This document shows positions 6,724 through 13,558 of a DNA stretch of 25,141 bases, piece by piece. The position numbers and the translations under genes are program-made. Location of the stretch: NCBI GenBank assembly GCA_031379035.1, contig JANNEU010000100.1, forward strand, positions 1-25,141. Direction: 5' to 3'. Numbering within the stretch: the first letter of the stretch is position 1; each line of letters opens with the position of its first letter. Below the pieces are notes generated by a model that was not told where the DNA came from, did no database searches, and saw only the letters and a list, made by a program, of their open reading frames with translations. Source of the stretch: JABFRJ01 sp031379035 (GTDB lineage Bacteria; Pseudomonadota; Alphaproteobacteria; Rhizobiales; Hyphomicrobiaceae).

Positions 6724-7889
6724 CCGCGATAGAACCGCTCAAGCGTGTGGAGTATGCCGAGGGGCGGGGCTTTGTCTCCTCGACCGAAGAAATCCTCGAA
6801 GATCTGCGCAATGGGCGCATGGTCGTTTTGGTCGATGCGGAAGACCGTGAAAACGAGGGTGATCTTGTTATTCCCGCACAAATGGCCACGCCAGACGCGA
6901 TCAACTTCATGGCACGCTTTGGCCGCGGCCTGATCTGCCTCGCACTCACCGAAGAGCGCGCCGATGCACTGCGGCTGGAAGCCATGGCGCGCACCAACCG
7001 CACCCGCATGGGCACGGCCTTCACAGTGTCGATCGAAGCTAAAGAAGGCATTTCGACCGGCATTTCTGCCGCCGACCGCTCGCACACGATCCGCACGGCC
7101 ATTGACGCGACGAAGGATCATCGCGATTTGGTGTCGCCAGGTCACGTGTTTCCGCTCATCGCCCGCGACGGCGGCGTGCTGGTGCGCGCCGGTCATACCG
7201 AAGCGAGTGTCGATCTGGCGCGGATGGCGGGGCTAACACCGGCGGGCGTGATCTGCGAAATCATGAACGACGATGGCACGATGGCGCGGATGCCGGACCT
7301 CGTCGCGTTCGCGCAGCGGCATGCGCTCAAAATCGGCACCATCGAGGACATGGTGGCGCACCGGCTGAAGAATGATCGCATCGTCACGCGGGTGGCGGAA
7401 ACGACGGTCGCGAGCGCTTTTGGTGGTGAGTTCCGGATGGTCGCTTATGAGACCACTGTCGATGCAGTCCAACATCTGGCGCTCGTCAAAGGCGACTTGG
7501 CGGCTCCAGGACCGGTCGCAGTCCGCGTACATGCGGTCGATCCAGCGGCCGACCTGCTGGGTATCGGCGCGGCGGGCGTGCAACCGACGCTGATTGCGCG
7601 GGCGATGGAAATGATCGCGGCCGAAGGCCGTGGTGTGGTGGTACTGATCCGGGATTTGCGGCCGAAGGCCGTGTCGCAATGGATCGAGGCGCAGGGTGGC
7701 GTCTCATCGCCGGTGGCGCTCATACGGCCGGGGCGCGAGCGCCGGCAGGTGGAGATCGGCATCGGGTCGCAGATTTTGCGCGATCTCGGTGTACGAGAGA
7801 TGGTATTGCTGAGCAATTCGGCGGTGCAGTCTTATGTGGGTCTGGAGGGCTACGGCCTGAAGATCGTCGGCGTGAAGAAGATCGGTTGA
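6720..7889 (+). CDS. ribB: 3,4-dihydroxy-2-butanone-4-phosphate synthase with degenerate RibA-like domain (RibBX type)
   Basis: This 389-residue protein starts at GTG 6720, which overlaps the ribE stop (GTGA). Residues about 15-215 are a complete RibB domain making the four-carbon unit of riboflavin from ribulose 5-phosphate: DAEDRENEGDL near 39-49, then TRMGTAFTV, GISTGISAADRS, DLVSPGHVFPL and RAGHTEASVDLA. Residues about 238-389 resemble GTP cyclohydrolase II (LALVKGDLAAPGPVAVRVHA, GSQILRDLGVREM, LEGYGLKIVG) but contain no cysteine where the zinc-binding CDCG and partner cysteine should be (around residues 273-285), and lack the RQEGRGIGL loop. This matches the RibBX variant described in Proteobacteria, where the second domain is not an active cyclohydrolase. 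A true RibA must be encoded elsewhere. It is coupled to ribE and followed 5 bases later by ribH. Confidence 0.92.
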   Translation: MTAIEPLKRVEYAEGRGFVSSTEEILEDLRNGRMVVLVDAEDRENEGDLVIPAQMATPDAINFMARFGRGLICLALTEERADALRLEAMARTNRTRMGTAFTVSIEAKEGISTGISAADRSHTIRTAIDATKDHRDLVSPGHVFPLIARDGGVLVRAGHTEASVDLARMAGLTPAGVICEIMNDDGTMARMPDLVAFAQRHALKIGTIEDMVAHRLKNDRIVTRVAETTVASAFGGEFRMVAYETTVDAVQHLALVKGDLAAPGPVAVRVHAVDPAADLLGIGAAGVQPTLIARAMEMIAAEGRGVVVLIRDLRPKAVSQWIEAQGGVSSPVALIRPGRERRQVEIGIGSQILRDLGVREMVLLSNSAVQSYVGLEGYGLKIVGVKKIG

Positions 7890-7894
7890 GACGT

Positions 7895-8398
7895 ATGGCA
7901 GGTCCTCCGCGCGCGGCGCAGACAACAGTTGAGATCAAGGCGCACGTCTTGATCATCGAGTCGCGCTACTATTCCGCGGTGGCGGACGCGTTGCTTGAGG
8001 GCGCGCTGGCAGAGCTGGCCGCGTCAGGCGCGACCTTTGACAAGGTTACCGTTCCAGGCGCGCTCGAAATTCCGCAGGCCTTTGCGCAAGCCGTCGGTGC
8101 CGGGCTCATGTCCAACGAGGACAAAGACGCCCACTATGACGGCGTCGTCGTTCTGGGTTGCGTCATCCGCGGCGAGACTGCGCATTATGATATCGTCTGC
8201 AACAACGCAAACCATTGGTTGATGGAGATCGCGACCCAAGCGTGCGTCCCACTCGGCAACGCGATCCTCACTGTCGACACGGAGGCGCAGGCTATGGCTC
8301 GCGCAACGGGCGTGCGCGCCGGCAAAGGGGGCGACGCGGTGCGGGCCTGCCTTTCGGTGCTGCAGCTCTCACGTGCCTTTGAGGCGGTCGGCGAATGA
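7895..8398 (+). CDS. ribH: 6,7-dimethyl-8-ribityllumazine synthase
   Basis: This 167-residue lumazine synthase condenses the RibB product with the ribitylamino-pyrimidinedione to give the substrate of riboflavin synthase; the enzyme forms pentamers or icosahedral shells in other species. Visible signatures are IIESRYYSAVADALLEGA near the N-terminus, the VPGALEIPQA loop, and GCVIRGETAHYDIVCN, which contains the catalytic histidine region. The closing part has AILTVDTEAQAMARA. ATG 7895 lies just after the ribB(X) stop at 7887-7889. Longer frames starting inside ribB(X) are rejected because the family N-terminus is already complete. The stop overlaps the nusB ATG (ATGA), so translation is likely coupled. 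Confidence 0.95.
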   Translation: MAGPPRAAQTTVEIKAHVLIIESRYYSAVADALLEGALAELAASGATFDKVTVPGALEIPQAFAQAVGAGLMSNEDKDAHYDGVVVLGCVIRGETAHYDIVCNNANHWLMEIATQACVPLGNAILTVDTEAQAMARATGVRAGKGGDAVRACLSVLQLSRAFEAVGE

Positions 8399-8907
8399 GT
8401 GTGCCATCGGATCAATCATCGACAGGTGGACTGGCCAAACTGGCGTCTGCTTCTGACGTCGCGCGCAGCCAAGCACGGCTTGCAGCCGTACAAGCGCTTT
8501 ACCAGATGGAGCTGGCAGGCACGGATTTGAATGAAGTGATCGCGCAGTTCGAGCAGCACCGGTTCGGCGCGGACGTCGAAGACCGGACCGTGGCAGATGC
8601 CAATGCGGCATTGTTTGCAGAAATCGTGCGAGGAGTGGTGGCGCGGCAGTTAGAGATCGATCCGCCACTGGATGCGCAGCTTGCGGCCGGCTGGCGTCTC
8701 AACCGCATTGACGCAATCATTCGCGCAACCTTGCGTTCAGCGATGTTTGAGCTCGTAGCGCGGCCGAAGGTGCCAGCGCGCGGCGTTATCAACGAATATG
8801 TGGAAGTGGCGAAGGCATTCTTCGAGGGCGATGAGCCGAAGGTCGTGAATGCCGTACTCGACCACGTGGCGCGCAAGGTTCGGCCTGATGAGTTTGTCGG
8901 GCGTTAG
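8395..8907 (+). CDS. nusB: Transcription antitermination factor NusB
   Basis: This 170-residue NusB is the RNA-binding helical protein that works with NusE/S10 at boxA in rRNA antitermination. The sequence shows the NusB core: ARSQARLAAVQALYQMELAG, a middle segment with ADANAALFAEIVRGVV, and the C-terminal RLNRIDAIIRATLRSAMFEL followed by PARGVINEYVEVAKAFFEGDEPKVVNAVLDHVA. The N-terminal 20 residues are a non-conserved extension. The ATG overlaps the ribH stop by four bases, and the ribH-nusB order is a common bacterial arrangement. The TAG stop at 8905-8907 coincides exactly with the first bases of the downstream tandem repeat, so the repeat abuts the gene. Confidence 0.95.
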   Translation: MSVPSDQSSTGGLAKLASASDVARSQARLAAVQALYQMELAGTDLNEVIAQFEQHRFGADVEDRTVADANAALFAEIVRGVVARQLEIDPPLDAQLAAGWRLNRIDAIIRATLRSAMFELVARPKVPARGVINEYVEVAKAFFEGDEPKVVNAVLDHVARKVRPDEFVGR

Positions 8908-9031
8908 AGTGCTTCCGGGAAAAGCATGCCCGCGGACTTGATCCGGGGGTGTGTGCGGTTTTCCCGATAAGAAGCACGACAAAACAAAGAGCTAGGGTCG
9001 TTCCTCGATTCCACCAAGAGCGGAACGACCA
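8905..9031. repeat. Palindromic repeat unit, copy 1
   Basis: This is the first of two tandem units offset by 127 bases; both open with TAGAGTGCTTCCGGGAAAAG. Each unit contains two potential hairpins. The first pairs CGGGAAAA (8916-8923) with TTTTCCCG (8959-8966) and encloses a GATCCGGGGG-containing loop. The second pairs GGTCGTTCC (8996-9004) with GGAACGACC (9022-9030). It resembles the small intergenic palindromic elements scattered in Hyphomicrobiales genomes. The first bases double as the nusB stop codon, so the structure may act in termination or mRNA 3'-end protection. Confidence 0.8.
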
Positions 9032-9160
9032 TAGAGTGCTTCCGGGAAAAGCATGCCCTCGAACTGGATCCGGGGGTGTGCAGCGGTTTTCCCGGAAGGT
9101 CACGACCAAACAATGAGCTAGGATCGTTCCTCGATTCCAATGAGAGCGGAACGACCCTAG
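9032..9160. repeat. Palindromic repeat unit, copy 2
   Basis: This second copy of the unit is clearly similar to the first but has substitutions and small indels. Its first hairpin is better preserved: CTTCCGGGAAAA (9039-9050) pairs perfectly with TTTTCCCGGAAG (9087-9098), a 12-base stem. The second pairs TCGTTCC near 9124-9130 with GGAACGA near 9148-9154. The retained pairing despite divergence suggests the fold matters or that both were inserted as complete elements. Confidence 0.8.
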
Positions 9161-9176
9161 CTGGTGTGCGACAGTC

Positions 9177-9872
9177 TCAATGGACAGCGGGCGCGGCCGG
9201 CACCAAAAGATACACCACCAGCCCGGCAATAAGTGGCGCAGCCGACATCACCGCATAGATGGCATACGTCGTTACGCGGCTCCATAGTTTGAGGCGGCGC
9301 AACCGAGCGGCCGTCAGTGCCGGAGTGAGGCCATCCACACCCCGGCTGCCAGCGTGACGAGCGATATCATAATCCCGGGCATCATGGTTGGGTCCACAGG
9401 CGCGAATACGCGCTTCATAGGCTTCAACAAAGGGGATCAATTGCTGGGGCGTGCTGATCGGTGTCACTTGCAATCGCTTGCGTAAATCGTTCACCTGCTG
9501 CGCACACTCGTGCAGCGCACGAGATTGGCCGCGATAATCCTTGATTTGTTCTGTCAGGCTAAACGTTAGCGTCAACCAGTTTGCCACCACCGACATCCAG
9601 TCCAGCACGTTGCGGCCGTGCGCACTCAAACTATCCTTGAAGATCAACACAAACACGGTGATCAACCCGCCGTAAAGCGCGACCATAGACAGCGTGATGA
9701 GGCTTGCGCTGCTGCGCCGTTCGAGGCGGTCAGCAGCATGGAAGCGGGCACGCTTCACCAGCTGCCAATCGTGCAGCAGTTTCGCCTTTTGCTCGGGCTC
9801 TACCGAAGAACCAGCCTCAGCCGCATGGGCGTGCCAGCTGTGCGGCGGTCTTATGTACGAATCAGTGCGCAT
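9177..9872 (-). CDS. SLATT-domain-like membrane protein
   Basis: This is a minus-strand protein of 231 residues if ATG 9872 is used; an upstream in-frame ATG at 9941 would add 23 residues, and neither start has a clear ribosome site. A basic/amphipathic segment (RARFHAADRLERRSSASL, residues 41-58) precedes a transmembrane pair (about 57-78 and 88-106). A helical region with SLTEQIKDYRGQSRALHECAQQVNDL follows, and a third membrane segment (about 201-224) lies near the end. A 'R...A..RLerr...S' entry into two helices, followed by a Y..rA..lhecaq..n.L helix, is the pattern of SLATT domains. These are predicted pore-forming effectors often found beside nucleotide-second-messenger enzymes in anti-phage loci. 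No cyclase is adjacent here. It lies downstream of the DUF2939 gene on the same strand. Family assignment is tentative. Confidence 0.6.
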   Translation of the reverse strand: MRTDSYIRPPHSWHAHAAEAGSSVEPEQKAKLLHDWQLVKRARFHAADRLERRSSASLITLSMVALYGGLITVFVLIFKDSLSAHGRNVLDWMSVVANWLTLTFSLTEQIKDYRGQSRALHECAQQVNDLRKRLQVTPISTPQQLIPFVEAYEARIRACGPNHDARDYDIARHAGSRGVDGLTPALTAARLRRLKLWSRVTTYAIYAVMSAAPLIAGLVVYLLVPAAPAVH

Positions 9873-9963
9873 CCGGAAGCTTGGCCATCGGACGCGCCGA
9901 TGTTCAATTCCCTGGAGGCCACCCCGTGGCCCTATGCACACCTGCCTTCAAACATGCCGTGGC

Positions 9964-10614
9964 TTAAAAGCCGACCCCGACAACCCGCACGCTCGTCAAC
10001 TTCCAATCAAAATTTGAGAGCGCGAACTGACTGATGTAACGGCGACCCGGCGTGTTTTTATCGGCGATTTCAAATTCAACCAACGACAGCGAGTGGAACT
10101 TGGCACGCACTAGGCGTTGATAGAAAGCCACAAACTTGCTGACGACCGCGCCGTCACCCTCGGCATGTGGTGCACTGTCCCCACTTTGCAAAGCACCCGC
10201 AACGACCGCGTTGGCAGGCCCTTCGGGCACCGGCGGCGCAAAACCGAGCAGCGTGCGCCACCCGCCACGACGCGCCTGCTGGATCTGGGAGATCCCTTCG
10301 GGTGTGACATACCGGTCAATAAATGTGTCGGCCAGCATCGGCGCTGCCGTCGCTTTGATGCGGCTCCAAAACGAAAAACCACTGCGGGGCGACGCAGCCG
10401 CAGTTTCCGTCGGGGCGGGTGCTGGCTCAAGACGAGCAACCGACGCCTTCAAATTCGCGCGCACCGGTGCCCAGTGCACCTTGCGCTCCAACGTCGCCAC
10501 ATCACCGGACTTCACAGCCTGCTTAATCTGAAAAGCAGACACAACCGGCCACAGCCCATAAGCACTGGCGCACAGCGTCAGACCGCACAGCACCAGGATC
10601 GCCTTGCGCATCAT
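9964..10614 (-). CDS. DUF2939 domain-containing protein
   Basis: This is a minus-strand protein of 216 residues from ATG 10614. A hydrophobic N-terminal segment (KAILVLCGLTLCASAYGLWPVV) is a signal anchor or signal peptide. It is followed directly by the DUF2939 pattern: FQIKQAVKSGDVATLERKVHWAPVRANLKAS, where most family members have a 'VDW' near that position. The rest contains ADTFIDRYVTPEGI, then a C-terminal beta-rich part (FHSLSLVEFEIAD, YISQFALSNFDWKLTSVRV). The function of DUF2939 is unknown; the layout suggests an exported or membrane-anchored soluble domain. Longer starts at 10641 and 10668 lack ribosome sites, while AAGG lies before 10614. It is probably first in a two-gene minus-strand unit with the SLATT-like gene. 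Confidence 0.75.
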   Translation of the reverse strand: MMRKAILVLCGLTLCASAYGLWPVVSAFQIKQAVKSGDVATLERKVHWAPVRANLKASVARLEPAPAPTETAAASPRSGFSFWSRIKATAAPMLADTFIDRYVTPEGISQIQQARRGGWRTLLGFAPPVPEGPANAVVAGALQSGDSAPHAEGDGAVVSKFVAFYQRLVRAKFHSLSLVEFEIADKNTPGRRYISQFALSNFDWKLTSVRVVGVGF

Positions 10615-10710
10615 TATCGGACCTTGCGATGGATTTCTCATGTCGCTGCGGTGAACCACGCCTGACAAATCGGGCGATCACACGTTCGCTTATGCGCCAA
10701 ACCGGAGTAA

Positions 10711-10732
10711 GTGCAGTGCACTATAGAGTGCA
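10711..10732. promoter_or_regulatory. Overlapping palindromes in divergent promoter region
   Basis: The 218-base gap between the divergent DUF2939 and TauE-type genes contains GTGCA-G-TGCAC (10711-10721) overlapping TGCACT-ATAG-AGTGCA (10717-10732). Such stacked dyads between divergent genes are typical of repressor sites, but no particular regulator can be named. The role is inferred from position and symmetry only. Confidence 0.35.
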
Positions 10733-10832
10733 AATCGCACGGTCACAGTCGGCGAGCCCCCCCCAAAAGACTTGCGACGTGCAGCGCAGCGGGCCACACA
10801 CAGCTGCCCAGCCATCCAGAACCCACCCAATA

Positions 10833-11570
10833 ATGACCTTCGATCACACCACCGCCATCATTGCTTTCGGTGGGCTCGCTGGCGGATTTGTGTCGGGGCT
10901 GGCCGGCTTCGGCATGGCACTGGTGGCATTCGGCATTTGGTTGCATGTGCTGGAGCCCGTGCCAGCCGCCACGTTGACGTTGGTCTGCTCGGTCGCAGCA
11001 CAGCTGCAGACCATCCCGGGTATCTGGCGCGACATCGAGCCCCAGCGGGTGCTGCCATTCTTGGTGCCGGGTCTCGCTGGCGTCCCGTTCGGCATCGTCG
11101 CACTCCACTACGTGGATGCGTCGTCTTTCAAAATCGGTATCGGCGTACTACTGGTGACATTCGCCAGCTTCATGCTGGTATGGCGTGGCCAGCCATCAAT
11201 AGCTTGGGGTGGACGATGGGCCGATGGTCTCGTCGGTCTGACCGGTGGCATCCTTGGCGGACTGGCTGGACTATCAGGTGCCCCCCCGTCAATGTGGGCA
11301 ACCTTGCGCGGCTGGAACAAGGACCAAAAGCGCGCGGTCTTCCGAACATTCAATCTATCAATCCTCGGGGCATCCCTGGTTGGCCATGCGGCCACGGGGT
11401 ATGTTGATCGCCAGTTGTTGATACCCTCTCTGCTGGCTTTGCCGGGCACGTTTGTCGGTGCTTGGCTTGGCGTTACGGCCTACAAACGGCTCAGCGACCG
11501 CAACTTCAGCGACCTTGTGATGGCGTTACTGCTCCTCTCGGGGATGACATTACTGGCGTCGTGGCGTTAG
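10833..11570 (+). CDS. TauE/SafE family sulfite/organosulfonate-type permease
   Basis: This 245-residue integral membrane protein belongs to the TauE/SafE (DUF81) family, whose members export or import small sulfur compounds and other anions. It shows the duplicated family layout: the N-terminal repeat opens IIAFGGLAGGFVSGLAGFG, and the second repeat opens LVGLTGGILGGLAGLSGAPPSMWATLRGW near residues 132-160. About seven to eight hydrophobic segments are visible. ATG 10833 begins right before the first membrane helix; upstream in-frame codons read as low-complexity and are not used. The substrate cannot be inferred. The gene is divergent from the DUF2939 gene and is followed by an unrelated complex I gene. 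Confidence 0.88.
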   Translation: MTFDHTTAIIAFGGLAGGFVSGLAGFGMALVAFGIWLHVLEPVPAATLTLVCSVAAQLQTIPGIWRDIEPQRVLPFLVPGLAGVPFGIVALHYVDASSFKIGIGVLLVTFASFMLVWRGQPSIAWGGRWADGLVGLTGGILGGLAGLSGAPPSMWATLRGWNKDQKRAVFRTFNLSILGASLVGHAATGYVDRQLLIPSLLALPGTFVGAWLGVTAYKRLSDRNFSDLVMALLLLSGMTLLASWR

Positions 11571-11644
11571 GCGACGCTTGCAGCGAGCAGCAATTCTGGA
11601 TACGTCCAGGAGTGTTCCGACCGGTCCAGCACAGATAGGTTCCC

Positions 11645-11950
11645 ATGCCCGCCCGCATATACAAACCAGCCAAGACAGCCATGCAATCGGGCACCGCACG
11701 CACCGAAGAGTGGGTATTGGAGCACGAGGCGGCAACGAGCCGCGAAATTGATCCGCTGATGGGTTGGACAACGTCGCAGGATACGGCGGGGCAGCTCAAC
11801 CTGAGCTTCGCAACGCGCGAAGAGGCCATCGCGTACGCCGAACGCAATGGCATCGCCTATACCGTCGCAGAACCTCAAGTGCGCAAGCCGGTTCGCAAGT
11901 CTTACAGCGAGAACTTCAAATTCGGCCGCATCGGCAGCTGGACGCATTAA
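11645..11950 (+). CDS. ETC complex I subunit, NDUFS4-like
   Basis: This 101-residue homologue of the mitochondrial complex I accessory subunit NDUFS4 (18-kDa) is a component conserved in alphaproteobacterial NADH dehydrogenase. It begins MPARIYKPAKTAMQSGTA and contains the family core WVLEHE, DPLMGWTTSQDTAGQLNLSF, TREEAIAYAERNGI, and the ending KSYSENFKFGRIGSWTH. It is full-length for the family. The gene is isolated from the nuo operon and lies just upstream of a tRNA gene; in many Hyphomicrobiales this gene is likewise next to a tRNA. Assignment is secure. Confidence 0.93.
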   Translation: MPARIYKPAKTAMQSGTARTEEWVLEHEAATSREIDPLMGWTTSQDTAGQLNLSFATREEAIAYAERNGIAYTVAEPQVRKPVRKSYSENFKFGRIGSWTH

Positions 11951-12036
11951 ATTGCCAGCCGTGCGCCCGTGGCGCAGTGCCGATAAGCATGTTAGTTCAA
12001 GCTGCTCTGAACGACACAACTCAATTGTCTGGATCT

Positions 12037-12113
12037 GGTCCCGTAGCTCAGCTGGATAGAGCACTCGCCTTCTAAGCGAGATGTCGCTGGTTCGAGTCCA
12101 GCCGGGATCGCCA
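12037..12113 (+). tRNA. tRNA-Arg (anticodon TCT)
   Basis: This is a complete 77-base cloverleaf with encoded CCA. The acceptor arm GGTCCCG pairs with CGGGATC, one G-U pair included, followed by discriminator G and CCA (12111-12113). The D-arm is AGCTCAGCTGGATAGAGC. The anticodon stem CTCGC/GCGAG (12064-12068, 12076-12080) encloses loop CTTCTAA with anticodon TCT at 12071-12073, reading AGA. The T-arm is CTGGTTCGAGTCCAG. A T-rich stretch follows the 3' end. Confidence 0.96.
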
Positions 12114-12143
12114 ATTCATTTTTGCAAGCCCCGCTTAGGCCGC

Positions 12144-12638
12144 TCACACCACACTAAGCTTCTGGGTGAGCCGGTCGAGCAGCACAAACAGCAACTTCGC
12201 GTCAGCCATCGAAAACTCACTGATGGCTTCATCGTAGTAGGCGTGAATATCGATCAACATTTTCGACCAAGTGGCACGCCCTTTCGCAGTCATGCAGATA
12301 TGCCGGATGCGGCCATCGCCCTTCGGCCGCGTCCGCTCGACAACGCCCAGACCCTCCATGCGATTGAGCACGATGGTCAGGCTCTGCCGGCTGACGGCAA
12401 GAAACGCCATCAGCTCCTTCACGCTCATGCCAACGTTGGCGATGCCGGGCCGCGACAGCGCGCCCATGACCGCCCATTGCTGCGTCGTCGCACCGTGCGC
12501 CGAGACCGCACGCGTGCCGGTACGGTGCATGAGGTTCGACGCCTGATAAAGCCGGAAAAACACCCGGTTCGCGACCTCGAACCGCGCGTCCACAGTTGCG
12601 ACGGCTTTGATCGGTCGAAATGCTGTTTTCATAGCCAT
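12144..12638 (-). CDS. badR: MarR-family regulator, BadR-like
   Basis: This minus-strand protein of 164 residues from ATG 12638 is a MarR-type winged-helix repressor: an N-terminal dimerisation helix (FEVANRVFFRLYQASNL), a DNA-binding core (SVKELMAFLAVSRQSLTIVLNRMEGLGVVERTR) with a wing (KGDGRIRHICMT), and a C-terminal dimer helix. It is divergent from badH, the arrangement expected for a local regulator. In Rhodopseudomonas palustris, BadR is the MarR-family repressor of the badH operon, relieved by an alicyclic CoA-thioester intermediate. The name here rests on family plus neighbourhood. In-frame ATGs at 12698 and 12632 are alternatives; 12638 fits the family N-terminus. The likely operator dyads lie between its start and badH. 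Confidence 0.8.
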   Translation of the reverse strand: MAMKTAFRPIKAVATVDARFEVANRVFFRLYQASNLMHRTGTRAVSAHGATTQQWAVMGALSRPGIANVGMSVKELMAFLAVSRQSLTIVLNRMEGLGVVERTRPKGDGRIRHICMTAKGRATWSKMLIDIHAYYDEAISEFSMADAKLLFVLLDRLTQKLSVV

Positions 12639-12645
12639 GAAAAAA

Positions 12646-12707
12646 TATAGCAATGCATTGATTGACTTTGCAACAAGCACCCTCCAATATAACAGCATAT
12701 TGCTATA
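12646..12707. promoter_or_regulatory. Probable BadR operator pair in badR-badH divergent promoter
   Basis: TATAGCAAT at 12646-12654 is repeated in inverted orientation as ATTGCTATA at 12699-12707. The first is fused to a perfect palindrome CAATGCATTG (12651-12660); the second is part of AGCA-TAT-TGCT (12694-12704). The first begins 8 bases before the badR start codon and overlaps a possible badR -10 (TATATT on the minus strand, 18 bases after TTGCAA). The second lies about 60 bases before badH. Two AT-rich dyads in a GC-rich genome between a MarR gene and its target are strong operator candidates. Confidence 0.6.
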
Positions 12708-12768
12708 AAATGCACTGGCGCTGTCTGACCCACTTCGATCTCACACTCTTTTGAACCCGGAGGTGCTT

Positions 12769-13536
12769 ATGCGCGGGCTGAAGGACAAAGTCGTTGTCGT
12801 CACGGGTGGTGGTGGCGGCATCGGTGGCGCGACGTGCAAGCGGTTCGCCGAAGCAGGCGCAAAAGTCGCGGTGCTTGATATCGCACTTGATACCGCCGAG
12901 CGCACCGCGCAAGCGATCACATCGACCGGCGGCACCGCTCAGGCATTCGCCTGCGATATCACGAAATACGAGGCTGTACAGACAGCCATCGCCGGCGTTG
13001 AAGCTATCCTCGGCCCCATCGACGTGCTGGTCAACAACGCCGGCTGGGATGTCTTTCGCTTGTTCAAGGACTCAACACCTGCCGAGTGGAACAAGCTGAT
13101 AGCCATCAATTTGATCGGCGCGCTCAACATGCATCATGTTGTGCTGCCAGGGATGATCGCCCGCCGCCAAGGCCGCATCGTCAATATTGCATCGGACGCA
13201 GCCAAGGTCGGCTCATCAGGAGAGGCCGTCTACGCCGCCTGCAAAGGTGGCTTGATCAGCTTCTCCAAGACGCTCGCCCGTGAGCATGCGCGCCAAGGCA
13301 TCACTGTCAATGTGGTGGCACCGGGTGCCACCAACACGGCGCTCTTTGCCGAGTACAAAAAAGGTGCTGGCAATCCTGAGAAGCTGGACGACGCGTTCCG
13401 CAAAGCCATCCCTCTCGGCCGCATCGGAGAGCCAGAAGACCTTCCAGGAGCCATTCTTTTCTTCGCTAGCGATGACGCTGGTTTCATCACCGGCCAAGTA
13501 TTGAGTGTATCTGGTGGCCTGACGATGTCGAGCTGA
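12769..13536 (+). CDS. badH: 2-hydroxycyclohexanecarboxyl-CoA dehydrogenase, BadH-like SDR
   Basis: This 255-residue classical short-chain dehydrogenase is probably the NAD-dependent enzyme that oxidises 2-hydroxycyclohexane-1-carboxyl-CoA to the 2-keto thioester. Visible SDR features are the cofactor loop TGGGGGIGG near residues 12-20, DI following the second strand, NNAG near 88-91, catalytic S142, and YAACK (Y155, K159). Residues after 185 contain the usual PGATNT loop, and the C-terminus ends in a GQVLSVSGGL segment. ATG 12769 has GGAGGT four bases upstream; the in-frame start at 12751 is upstream of that site and is not used. It is the first gene after the divergent badR and is followed 22 bases later by badI, supporting the specific name over a generic SDR. 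Confidence 0.87.
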   Translation: MRGLKDKVVVVTGGGGGIGGATCKRFAEAGAKVAVLDIALDTAERTAQAITSTGGTAQAFACDITKYEAVQTAIAGVEAILGPIDVLVNNAGWDVFRLFKDSTPAEWNKLIAINLIGALNMHHVVLPGMIARRQGRIVNIASDAAKVGSSGEAVYAACKGGLISFSKTLAREHARQGITVNVVAPGATNTALFAEYKKGAGNPEKLDDAFRKAIPLGRIGEPEDLPGAILFFASDDAGFITGQVLSVSGGLTMSS

Positions 13537-13558
13537 ACCCAGCCCAGGAGCAGTAACG

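Noticed and set aside
8905..9160. CRISPR array
   Set aside because: Only two copies of a 127-base diverged unit with internal hairpins; no short repeats with spacers and no cas genes.
12037..12143. Integrative element attachment site at tRNA-Arg
   Set aside because: No integrase gene and no repeat of the tRNA 3' end was seen in the window, although the catabolic island begins just after it.
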